A stretch of DNA of 64,000 bases from Marasmius tenuissimus (lineage: Eukaryota > Basidiomycota > Agaricomycetes > Agaricales > Marasmiaceae): contig JAQOTA010000053.1 in assembly GCA_029532415.1 (NCBI GenBank), positions 3,968,001 through 4,032,000 on the forward strand, written 5' to 3'. Below, one piece after another: positions 34,711-45,884 of the stretch. A program made the position numbers and the translations under genes. The notes below the pieces were generated by a model. That model saw only the letters and a list, made by a program, of their open reading frames with translations, was not told the origin of the DNA and made no database searches. How positions within the stretch are numbered: the first letter of the stretch is position 1; each line of letters opens with the position of its first letter.

Positions 34711-35992
34711 TCAACCGCGCAGGTCATTAAAGTACAAAGGATTCTGGTCTACCTGCCTGACCCATAAATCCCACCCTCTGTCAAGGCTGCTCGTTCACAT
34801 GAGAATTAGACGGACTCTGTCATCTATTGAACACTCACATTGCCGGCGCTTCATTGGTCACGCCCGCGTCCATAGCCTGCTTTGGGGTCAGCCCCAACTG
34901 CGCCCCATTTGCACCACCTAGTAGTATCGCCTGATACTGTACAACGGCCGAACGTTTGGTGTAGTAAGCTCTGAACGTCGTTTGGCGCACTGACGACCCT
35001 CGAACAGCCATACCATGCCCTATGAATCATCGAACAAAGTTCGACAGTATCGAGGATAACTGACTCGACGGACCTTTCATCAGTACCACATCACTTCCGT
35101 CCTCGAATGTCCTAGCTACATCATCGCCCAGCTCGGTGCTTCTAATTAGCAGATCGTGCAACTGGTCCGAATCCTCGGGGACTGCAGAACTGAAATCAAA
35201 TATGGGTGTTCCGTTGGTCAAAGAGCCGAGTGACCCAGCCTGTGGGGATAAATTACGATGACCATGAACCTTCGGCTTCTAATATAAGCTAAATACTAAG
35301 AAAAGACTCACACTACCGATTTGAGCTTGTAGTCCTATTCCTGCCGCTGCGAACGGAATGACTTCGAGAGTGTGAGAGTGAAGGACACTGGTTACGTCCG
35401 GCTGAGATGCGTATATCTGTCCACAGTCTTCACATGAAGCGTCATTTTTTACTGTAATTAGAACACACCTGGGAGTGTATAAACCTCTCAACGAATGACG
35501 AGGGGATCTCGTTGCCCGTCACGGACTCGTTGAAAGTCAGATGTAAAGCTGTCGCGTTGGAGATGTCGTACCTGTGCATGAGATAGATTTGTGAGTAGCC
35601 CGAGAAGAGTTGTGTGTGGTTTCATACGTAACGAGAGACTGAGACGTCGCGGAGGCTGGTGCGATCGCGAAAGACCTGAGGATATATGCTAAGCCCGAGA
35701 CTTACGAGAACTGGAGGTGGAAGATGAACATGATAAATTGACTTGAGTTATCAGGGTTCCGAACAGAGATGTGACCGTAAGGGTCAATCACATCCAGAAA
35801 GTGAAGTATATCTGGAGCGATAGTTCAGAAATTCATGTAGCAGAGCCTCCTGGTACTTCAAAGAAACTGACGGTTAGCATCGAGGAGGTCGAGACAGGCC
35901 TGAGTAACGTTTTGGCTTGGGTCCGCTTGCACGAAGAAGATAAAGGAAGAAGCAAGCACTAATCTTGCGGAGACTCCAGAGAGGTGCTTCAT
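34711..35992 (-). CDS. Class II aldolase/adducin-fold protein with signal peptide, eight exons
   Basis: Exons 35992-35872, 35811-35730, 35675-35628, 35571-35469, 35416-35312, 35239-35074, 35019-34839 and 34786-34711 give 293 residues with continuous frame. The fold signature is clear: VIDPYGHISVRNPDN, then NATALHLTFNESVTGNEIPS, the metal-binding VLHSHTLEVIPFAAAGIG (His131 and His133) and KGHGMAVRG (His210). In this family three histidines hold a zinc ion for aldol or retro-aldol cleavage of sugar phosphates, but many fungal members have no known activity. The start MKHLSGVSARLVLASSFIFF is a typical secretion signal cut near Ala/Asp, so the mature protein is probably secreted or vacuolar, unusual for a sugar-phosphate aldolase. 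Intron 2 begins GTTCAT, a weak donor. A TATA box lies 50-60 bp upstream. Confidence 0.9.
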
Positions 35993-36040
35993 GGCGCAAA
36001 GTAGAGTGTAGGAATTTACATTCGGGAACCAAGCCCTTGA

Positions 36041-36050
36041 GTTTATAAGT
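36041..36050 (-). promoter_or_regulatory. TATA box of the aldolase-like gene
   Basis: On the minus strand the sequence reads ACTTATAAAC about 50-58 bp upstream of the ATG at 35992, a good TATA match at a plausible distance for a short 5' leader. Confidence 0.5.
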
Positions 36051-36639
36051 ATTCCGTCCAGATGATGTGGGCCTTCTAATTTTGTGGTCATTGAGAGAAA
36101 TAGTGATGTCAATGCGGCAACCCGTGACTGAGAGTAAAGCGATGAGAGCAGTTTGTGGGAAGCTGCACACGAGAACACTTTGCCACAAGCGGAGAAACGT
36201 GTGAAAGTGTTAAGGGGCTTGGAGTGGCGGGAACATGGACAAGTCAGATCGCATCGAGTCCCTGATGTTGGCCATCCCTCATCATTTCAGGCCCAAGTCA
36301 CCCACGAATCATCAGATTAAACGCTGGCGGACGACTGGAAGCGATGGGATCATCATATTGCCATTGGGGTTCCGGTGAGCAAACAGTGAGCACAGGAGAG
36401 CGGACTTGGAAGCGAAGAGATGTTGATTAGCAGTAAGCAAGCGTTCAAAGAGCAAGATTGAGTACATACATAGCATCCGCGGAACTGGAAAGGCGATGGA
36501 ACATTGAAGTCCGAAAGAAGGACGATGAGTTCTTTGTCGTGGGAACTACAGTAGCACCATTACGGTTACGTGACGACTAGATATTGTTCTGCACGTGGAT
36601 TTCGTTCATCTCACCGCCGCTTGGTCGTCTTCAGCCTGG
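36051..36639. other. Divergent promoter region
   Basis: This region lies between the aldolase-like gene (minus) and the BTB/CAP-Gly gene (plus). An in-frame open stretch from about 36574 continues upstream of the first in-frame ATG of the BTB gene (reading LDIVLHVDFVHLTAAWSSSAW), so part of it may be coding and joined to an unseen short first exon. Confidence 0.5.
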
Positions 36640-39600
36640 ATGGTAGCGGCATCGCTGCAAGAGTGTACACAGGCTTCCCTCAAAGCGTGGCAGGATGACC
36701 TCGTAAAACTATTTCACCATGCGAAAGATAGATATCCGGATGTCGTTTGGGAGGTTGGTGAAGAGGACGAGGACGATGAAAACGAGAGTCCCGATACTGA
36801 AGAAGTATGGGGACACAAAGGTCAGCAGCAGTCATATTTCATCGTGTTGCGTTACTTAGATTGCTTTCTAGCAATTGTTTATGCCCGAGCACCTCCGTCA
36901 TTTCAATCTCGATATTTTCAGTTCCGCCCTGCCAACAACACCAGTCTCAGTCTTGGTCTTTCAGATTCATATTCGCGGTCACCGTCACCATCTAGAAATC
37001 CGACCCCCCAGCCGTCTGGTCAAGGCATAACTCGTCTCCGAACAGCCATATCGACCGCTCTTTTCAGTAATGAACTCGAATATCTTTACACCGGACAAGG
37101 TTTCGGTGAAGCCTTTCAGTTTCTGTTCGATGAAGACGGCGCAGGAGGAATGGCAGGAGGAGGTGAAGCAGATTCAGAGGATATGAGGGTTGATAAATTA
37201 CGCCGGGATCTGGTCTTTATGTGGCGATCTCGTCTCTATTCCGACGTCAAGATCGCCTTGTCGAACGAGCATGAGCCCTCGACCGCTGTGTTCAGCACAC
37301 ACAAATTTATCCTCGTATCACGGTCAACCTACCTTGCAAAACTGCTCAGCACATCCCCTCCCAGTGCTTCCAAGGAAGAAACCCAAACCCTTACGCTCCC
37401 GTCTCCACCTTACACTCCAGCCTCTCTACATTTCACCCTTGGTTACCTATACACTGGAACCCTGTCGTTTTCTCACCGAACATACGACTTGAGCACTGCC
37501 CTATCCATTCTCCTCACGTCGTCAACTTCCTACCTCAATCTCCCTTCCTTACACGCCGAAATTCGCTCCCGAATCGTCATCGAGATGGCCCATGGGTTGT
37601 TCCACGCCTTCTTACCTTTTGCCGAATACGACTCGTTGCTGAACCGTGGCGGTCTTGGTGGCTGCAAATGTCGCCAATGTGCCCGGAGAATCCCCCGTAT
37701 CCTGTCATTTGCTATACAGCCGACACTTCAAGATAGTATACTTGAACGTGGAGCACGACGTGCACTGGTCGGACTATTCGGTGACGGCTGGTGCACGCAG
37801 GAGTACGCTGAACTCGATGTCAAGATACGCGAGTCGGTTGTACGTGGGGTGAAGAAGAGGATGTGGAAGGAGTTTGAGGAACCTTCAGCGAGCGGTGCTG
37901 CAAAGGGTAAAGGGCTGTTTGGACTCTTATTCGCTGCGGAAGCCTCCCTGGGCGGAAAGTTGGCACAGGTACTGGGGTATGAGGGGAATGGGAAGGACGA
38001 TGATACGCTCGGTAAGCTCCACGCTACCTTTGACATGCTGGTGGATCTGACAGTCCACGTCCTTTAGATGAAGAACTATCAATCAACAGTCGTAAACCAT
38101 GGGCGACGACGGTCCGAAATGATATCCTTACCGCCCGCAGATCCATAGACGAGTGTTTCGCCGACTGTGTAGAGGAATGTCTATCTCTACCTTCCTCCGC
38201 CACCGCTTCAATATATATTCCCAATGCCCCAGACTTGGAGTCATCTTCTCAGCTTGGTGGTGAAGAACCTTCCAAGGAATCCGAAACTTTCAACGAGTTC
38301 CACCTTTTGCTCCTTCGATCACCGCACGAGCCGTCTTACAGCGATGCCCTCCACCTACAACATATCCTCTCTTCACTGCTGCGCGGATTATCACATTCCA
38401 ATGCTCCACTGGTGTATCAAACTCTCGTATCAAACGTCTTGCTCCTACCATCCGTTGAGGACCCCGAACAATCCATGCGGGAATTTGGTGCACTGATAGG
38501 AGAGAGGCAGGCGTTACTGGGCGAAACAAACTATGTCAGAGTTCAGGTGGAGGAAGCACGAGTCGAGGTGATGAAATGGATAAAGAACAGGTGGAGGAGA
38601 GTAAGAGATGTCGGCGGGTTCTTGTTGAAGGGTAGCAAAATCAAAGTGCTGCCTGTAAGGGGTGGTGATAGTAGCTATTCTATGAGTCTATCGAAAGGAG
38701 GCGCGGAGAAGGATGGCGAAGAAAGAGAAGGAAGGATGGAACTTTGGGCGGTCCAGGAAATCGCGGACTGTGAGTCTTTCAGACTTGTTTACTCGCCTTC
38801 CAGCTCTCGTATCATATCCACTGTCGCCTTGTGTCCCTTTTTGTGCCCACGGCCCCTGACTCAACTTTTGTTTGATACCAGATATCCAAATTCCACTGGA
38901 CGACCTTCTCATATCACCTGCTGCTCCTGTCTCTGCCCACCCATCCTCACAATCCCTCCATCCCATAAAGGGTCCGAGAGGAGCTGATGATACTGCTTCG
39001 ATCATGTCAGGGAGGAGTCAGATGTCGGTCAGAAGCGTAGCGCCGTCTTTCAAGAGTAGCGCTCCATCGTTCAAGAGTGGCTTCTCCGGGCGGTCGGGCG
39101 CCCTGTCACCAACTGGAAGGAGGAACGGTGCAATGAGCCCGACCGCACGAAGCGCAAGTGCAAGTGTCAGGAGCGGTGCACTATCTCCCACATCGCGACA
39201 AGGGGCACTGAGTCCAACGATGCGTGTGGCTACGCTTTCGAAGAATCTACCACCTTCGAAGCGAGTTGCCTCGAGCGCATCTTCGGTCCGAAGCTACCGC
39301 TCAACGACCTCAGTCTCCACGACGACCACCTCGGCTAGGCGATCGGTTCGGGAGACTCCCACAAAGGTTGACCGGGAAAAGTTGGGAGTGGGGAGCTCAG
39401 GAGGAGAAAGACCCGACTCCAAATTCACTGAGGTTGACGATGATGGGAAGCTTTCTGTGCCAAACGTTATCGTTGGGGATGTGGACATGCAGGACGATGC
39501 TGCTTCTACTACTGCGTCTACGTCCACGTCCGTATCACCTCGTCCGTCTCCGCCGAGATCTGGACAGGGAGCATTAACACCCAAAGCTTCTCTGACCTCC

Positions 39601-40905
39601 CTATCATCTACTCACTCGTCACAGTCCCATCACTCATCTTCTGCTCGATCATCATCAACATCGATATCGCCAAGAGAAAGAAGAGGATCTTCGCATTCCA
39701 CTGCTAGCGTTGCCAGTACAATACGCAGAGCTGCTGCGGCTGCGAAGGGTACAGGCGCCGCTCTCAAAGTCCCCCCATCTCCGGCCAAGAGACCTACGTC
39801 TTCTGCCAGTACTGCATCCAGCGTCAGTGGGGAGTACCGTACCGCATCCACTGCCAGTGGATCTATCAGCAGGAGCACATCAGGCGAGACCGCCACTTCC
39901 ACTACTTCGCAGAGGAAACGCACAACTTCTGCTGGCAGCACACGATCTGTCTCTGGAGCCTCAGTGAAGAGCTTGGGTGGCGCAAGTGCCAGAAGTGTGT
40001 CTTCGCCACGGGTGGCGCGAAAATCATCCACTCCCTCAACTACTGGGTCTACTTCCTCGAGACCTACAAGCGTGGCGAACTCAATTCGTAGCAAGAAAGA
40101 GGCGGCACCACCTGTGCCACCGTTGCGGAAGAAAGGTTCCAGTGATACGATCAAGACGATAGGTGGAACGGTGACAAAGGCTACCGCATCGAGTGCTGCG
40201 AAAGCTACGCCTAAACCTACTCGCAAGGTTACTGCACCGCAGACATCGGAAGAACCGAGAGAGCTGCCCGCACACTTGAATGGTGCTACCATGGAGATTG
40301 GCATTCCCTGTATCATTCAGGTTACTCTACCTCCCCTTCCATCACCGGCTATGAATAACTCGAAGATGACTGGTCGGAAGAAGTTCAAGGCATTAGCCAA
40401 GTATATTGGTCAGATAGAGGGAGAAGATGGAAGTTGGGTGGGCGTCGAGGTTCCGAGCGCTGCTTTCTCCTCGTCGGGTCTCAAGGGCTCCTCGAATATG
40501 ACTACAGATGCAGAGATGTCCGACTCGGGTATCTCGCTTCCACCACCCAGTGTCAGAAGGGCTAAAAATCCCGGATGGCACGACGGGACGTATCAGGGCA
40601 TACGGTACTTCACGTTGTCTGCCCCAACGAATTCTTCTTCCAATAAGAGGGAACAATGGGGCGACGCGGACGAGACGCCTGCCGGAGGCTATTATCAGTC
40701 TGCACATAGAAAGTTCGCTAGTGCTGGAGTGGGGACGGTGAGGAAACGGTTCGGGGATTCGGAAATCGGAGGAACGGTTGGGAGGCATACCAAGAGGCTG
40801 AAAACGCCAACTCAGGGTGGAGCCGCAGAAAAACGGGGGTTATTCGTCCGACCGCAGCAAGTGTTATATGTTGTCGATGCCATCGATGCCGACGATGACT
40901 TTTGA
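36640..40905 (+). CDS. Large BTB/POZ plus CAP-Gly protein
   Basis: Exons up to 38011, 38068-38769 and 38882-40905 join in frame (introns 56 and 112 bp); from the ATG at 36640 this gives 1365 residues. Residues about 187-320 form a BTB/POZ domain (RLYSDVKIALSN, FSTHKFILVSRSTYLAKLL, LHFTLGYLYTGTLSF), a dimerisation and protein-interaction fold. A Cys cluster (GGCKCRQCARRIPR) follows. The long middle is Ser/Thr-rich, basic, and contains repeats of the type G-A-L/M-S-P-T that look like proline-directed kinase sites. Residues about 1155-1270 form a CAP-Gly domain (KYIGQIEGEDGSWVGVEVP, GWHDGTYQGIRYF), the fold that binds C-terminal EEY/F motifs of tubulin and +TIP proteins. A cytoskeletal adaptor is likely. 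The start is uncertain: homologous-looking sequence continues upstream in frame to about 36574, so a short 5' exon may be missing. Confidence 0.87.
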
Positions 40906-42109
40906 AGTGAAGGACTCGAACCAACCAGGGATTGCTTTCTACCTGTTATCGTGCTTTCTATACATTTCAGTGATACCTACGTGATACCCTCTTTCCACCT
41001 TTTAGTGCTAGTAGAATACATGCTCTCACCCACTCTTTTATCCATTCACGTTACTCACACCGTCAATCCGCCACTCTCCTTGGTTTCCATCGATTTTTCC
41101 CCATACTCTGCTCCGTGTTCGCTTCTGATTCTGAAATTGCACAATTATGATTTGTCTTTCTTTCTGCATAGTTCTGTTTCACACCTGCTTTGCATGGGTT
41201 TGGAGGTGTAGGTTATATGTAGTATGTACGGTACACTCATTTATCTAATGCCTTTATCGAGTCGAAGTCCCACATGCGGTACTTGCGCTGTGTCGGTGGG
41301 TGTGACCGACGGGTCAAAAACGTGTTCAACGCATGTTTATCATGGGGATGATCGAAACCATGGGTAGAGGTACCACAGGACCAGAAGTCGCCGGTGGCAC
41401 AGCCGTGCGTCATGTCCCTTCCGTTCGCTTTACCAAACACCACCACAAAATTTCACGGTCTGGGGGGTTGTGCGATGGGAGACGTTTCGGGTCATTGTGC
41501 GGTTCCAATGACAAACCCGCAGTCGGTTTGGGACTGTGGGTCCCTCTGTAAGTACAATCTCAAGCTTCAAAATCAGACTGATCCGTCACCTTTGCGTCAC
41601 CCGGTGTTCTTGGTGGTCCTGGGTATACACGTTTCTTCCAAGTCGTTGTACCATGTCGACCAAATCGATGGATGACTCGATGGCCGAGAACTGAGATCGA
41701 GCATGCGGTACGAAGCTGTGACTGAGTTGTGGAATTGGATATTCATGCGAAATGTTATGCCCTAATTTACCTCCCGTGAATGCAAGGCTCTACTTTTGTT
41801 GAGGTTGGGGCTTCGGAAATGAACTTGCCACACGTCCTGTATCAGGGCACTGTCCAGCGTGAGAAATTAGCGATCAGATTTACGTTAGATCTGTTCCTCG
41901 GAACGCGTTAACTTTGACACGTGATCGTGTGTTATCTTATCTACTTCCCTTCTCGGGGATTCCCTTTGTCTCTGGCTCTGCCTTTCAAACGGCCCACTGT
42001 TCTTCGTCTGGTTCTCACATTTTGCCTTTCAAAGTCCCCATTGCCCACTGTTTCTGGTCTCCTTGCTCCTTCTTTGCTCATTCCATCAACGAGGAGACCG
42101 GGTAGCTCC
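40906..42109. other. Intergenic region, promoter of the HMG-box gene
   Basis: About 1.2 kb. The frames at 41237-41446 minus and 41333-41675 plus have no motif. The last 200 bp are pyrimidine-rich and remain open in frame with the HMG gene, which suggests a 5' leader rather than coding sequence. A GGTGTGACCGACGGGTC-like GC-rich patch lies near 41299. Confidence 0.45.
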
Positions 42110-45100
42110 ATGGTCGGCGGAAGAAATGTGCCAGGAATACTCTCCGAAACCGAACACTCTGGCACAATTCATAATGGAGAACAACAGGTAGAGAATAGAG
42201 GAGCAGAGGTCTGGATGGATATTGATGATGCCGACGACAACGACGACGACGATATGCCGCCATTGGTCGAGAAACCTCCAGGTCATGATGAACGTACTTC
42301 AGACCAAGATGAGGATGACGAGGATGTTTCATTGCCCAGCATCTCTGTAGCCTCATACTCGACTCTGCCTTCTGGAGGATATACTTTCATTGCTGATGGT
42401 AGCAGCTCCTCAGCGGCCGGGACCGTTTCGACAACAAGTTTCCAGATGCCAGGTGCATTGTCAATCCATCACGCTACGGTCGGACCGACAACGAGCTCGC
42501 AGCACGAATTTTCCTTTCCGATTGTTACCCGGCAGGATGATCCTGCCTCCAGTGCTGCTTCGCATCTACGCTCGCCAACGACGGACGTGGGAGGAGGAGA
42601 AATTGCTATGAATTTAGCGGACGACATCGCCTCTGCGCCTCGTGGCCGAAGCAGGCATTACTTCGTATCCGAGGCTAATGAGGGTCTCATGAGCGGCGAT
42701 GGCGAAGCTGCAGCAGGTGGGGGGTACATCCCACGCCCGCCAAACGCGTTCATTCTATTCAGATCATCTTTCATACGGAGCCAGAAGATTTCGGGCAAAG
42801 TAGAGGGAAATCATAGCAGATTGAGTAAAATCATAGGTACGTATACCGTCATCTATATTCCCGCGTGTTGAATTAGGCTTTCTCATTATTCGTTTCACGT
42901 ACTCTTTTTTTCAGGGATGTACTGGCGAACTCTACCACCAGGAGAACGCGCCGAATGGGAAGCCAAAGCAAGGATTGCACAAGAGGAGCATAGAAGGCGA
43001 TATCCTGATTGGAGATTCAGGCCAGGCTCGAGCAAGAATAACGTGTCGAGGGGACGGGGTAGGAGAGGCAAGGGGGGTGGACGTAAAGGCAGATTGAAAA
43101 CTAAAGATGGCGGGGGAGAGGAGGATAATTCTGCGGAGCCGGATGAAGTTCCGGTCGGCGTAAAGAAGAACATAACAAATCATGTCGACAAGGGGAAGGG
43201 AAAAGAGCGTGAAAGAGACGAATTGACTAGGGTAAACGGCAAAGGGAAGGCGAGAGAGGTGGAGCAACACATATCGCCACAGAAAATTTCTATTATGACC
43301 CCCTACGTTCCCCCGACATTGAAGAGACCATACCATCTTCGAGACCGTCCAGAGAAATCTTCCACCACATCCCCCACAGCCTATGAAGTCCCATCATCCT
43401 CGTCCTCATCCGCACCCCAATCTTTGACAACCACAAACAATCATAATTCGTCCGGATCGTCCAAAATTTTGACCAGTTCCGCTGATTCCTCTTCAAAAGG
43501 CCTTGGAGCCGGTTCTTCCAAAGAGAGGTCCCCTGTAGCCACACCCAGTCAGGGCTCCAACGAATCAATATCATCCTCCCCCAAAAAGACCCCTTCATCC
43601 GGTGCGAAACCCCACTCAGAACCTCAACCAACAAGGGAAGACCTTCGCCTCAAACATATAACACAATTACTCGTACAGGGCAAAGAAGGTGAAGAGTTGG
43701 AGCATGAACTCGAAAGATGGGAAAGAGGAGAAGAGGGTCTCGACCCCACGGGCCCGAGCTCGTCGGACACAGAGCGCGGTGGTGCTCCGCCTTCCTGGTC
43801 TCCTGTTGCGAGTACGCCTTCATCTGATTGGACCAATACCCCTCCCTCCGCGTCGGCCACAGACACGGACACACATACTCAGGGAGGGGAATGGAACTTC
43901 TCTGGGATAGGTTCGTCGAGCGACCGGCGGGGAGCCCGACAATTCTTTGATCCTAACGCGCCGACCCTCGCGGATGAAGACCGAAATGGGAACAGTAGGA
44001 AAAGATCCTCGAGCGCACCTGCGCCGAGAGGCAGGACCCCGGTGCTTGCACAGATACCCCCACACTCCGAATCCTACGCAGATCTGCCTTCCACAATCGA
44101 TGACTCTCAGATCGAAGATGGGCACGAGGAAGAACCATCGACATATTCTTCTACTTGGGACACGTCTTACGATAATTTTTACAACGGGTACGAACAACCA
44201 CAACAACACCCCAGCCCATACTTATCATCCCTGCTTTCCTCTGATCATGTTCGAGGGCATGATCAAAATCAAAGGCAATGGACTTATCCTCCATATTCCC
44301 CATCAGAAACCCAGACTATTCACGTAGAGTCGAGTCTTAACCCCCATCAGTACTCAACATTTCGGTCCAGGAATCCGCTCCAACGCCACACCCGGACGCG
44401 GTCACATGTAAATCCCATCCAGACGCTCACTCCTTCGGAGTGTAATATGACGTTCTCGCCCACCACTTCTGGTCCCTACTCGCCCCAAGGGTCAATGGTG
44501 ATATCTCCTACCCATTCCGTCCACTCTCCCATCACCCCCTCTTCCGCGCCCCCTGGTTTTAGAGAGGTGCCTCAAACCCAACCAGACCGAGTCTCCAGCA
44601 TACCTCGGAGAGGATCGATTGCCTTCCCGATTTCGCCATCTGCGAGCGTGCCTTATTCCTCACCAGGTTCTTTCTCTCATCATAGATCGGCGGGCCCTCA
44701 GCAATTCACCACTGACAATCAAGAGCAGAGCATGGTCGAAAGTGGTATTCAAATGAGCGGGAATTACAGCTTGACCTGGGACGAGCCTGACCGAAGACAA
44801 TGGTATCGCGAACGGGAAGCGGAGGGAGCTCATTCATACACAGACGAAGATCGTGAGCTGGATCATACGTACCCTAGTCCTGATACAAGAAACATGGGAT
44901 GGATGGTCCCTTCGCATCAACAGGACCCTTACCAATCATTTTCTCCTGCCTCTGATGATGCTGGACACTCCAATATGGGCTGGGAGCAGGCAGGCGAGGG
45001 CAGGCGAGGGATGGTGACATGTATCGTGGATCCGTTTCTTCGAGGCTCGGAGGCAACTCAGAGCGATATTGAAATTGCCTCTCCTGTCCCTCCGCCTGCG

Positions 45101-45259
45101 TCCTCGTATAGCTCTCTCACCGGGTGGGCTGGCGAGCCTGTCATAAGAATATCTCCACCCAATATCTACGACCGGAGGGACAAACAGTCAGATATTTGGG
45201 AGACAGACGGTGACGTTGGATTCGGATATGGAGTTGGATTTGGAAGGAGAGGTGGCTAA
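42110..45259 (+). CDS. HMG-box transcription regulator
   Basis: Two exons (42110-42836 and 42915-45259, 78-bp intron inside the box) give 1023 residues. The HMG box is at about residues 208-279: IPRPPNAFILFRSSFIRSQK, NHSRLSKIIGMYWRTLPPGE, RAEWEAKARIAQEEHRRRYP. The start IPRPPNAFILFR and sequence-specific features are like the MATA/Ste11/Rox1 group of fungal HMG factors, which bind A/T-rich minor-groove sites. The N-terminus is acidic (DDADDNDDDD). Directly after the box comes a Lys/Arg/Gly-rich stretch (SRGRGRRGKGGGRKGRLKTK) that would act as nuclear import signal and DNA contact. The remaining 700 residues are Ser/Pro/Thr-rich and disordered. The ATG at 42110 has a good context (TCCATGG); the upstream open frame lacks acidic family features. 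It is convergent with the laccase gene, so shared regulation is not implied. Confidence 0.9.
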
Positions 45260-45884
45260 TACTTTCCGTTCGTCTTTTTTGTTCTTCCATCTTTTCTTTT
45301 GCGATGCACATAGACATAACATTCTCACTCTCACTCTCGCTGTGTTTTCCTGTGTTACCTCGTGGATTTGTTCCCTGTTCCCTGTTCTCATTCGTACTGT
45401 ATCTATGCTATGATCTCCCTTGTTTCAGCTCATTCTACGATCTCATTACCTTTGTTTTGTTGTACCTCATCTGCACACGATCGCTTGTATATAGGACTTG
45501 TTGTAAATTATGCGCATGGTCAAGTAGTTACGATGTATCAGTTAATTATAATAATCACTTGGAACCGCCGGGACTTGATGATTGTGAGCCTTGGCAAGCG
45601 TGAACCCGATTTGGGTTAGATTCCTTCGGACTTAATCCTTTTGTCGGTAGAGCGCAATCTAAGAATTTATTTATTCTGGTATATAACTCATCCAGGCGTT
45701 GCGAGGACGACAATTATTATAAGGTCTAAACTGGCCAAGGGAACCCGAAAGATAGTAAAAGTAAGTGGATACGACTTTGGAAAGATTGTTCAAACGAAAG
45801 GAAGTTGTCCTTGATATAAGACGCAACCGTCGGACAACGTCGATAAATAGATAAATTATCTGAAGGAGGGTAATGAAAGGTTAA
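45260..45884. other. Convergent 3' region between the HMG-box and laccase genes
   Basis: An AT-rich stretch with T-rich and AT-rich runs typical of 3' ends. Short frames at 45304-45619 carry no motif. No gene is seen. Confidence 0.5.

Noticed and set aside
39630..40316. 228-codon minus-strand frame rich in Val/Ala
   Set aside because: It is a mirror of the Ser/Thr-rich linker of the BTB/CAP-Gly gene; low-complexity coding often leaves long antisense frames.
42110..45259. HMG-box gene as a mating-type locus marker
   Set aside because: Basidiomycete mating loci are defined by homeodomain pairs or pheromone/receptor genes; none lie nearby.
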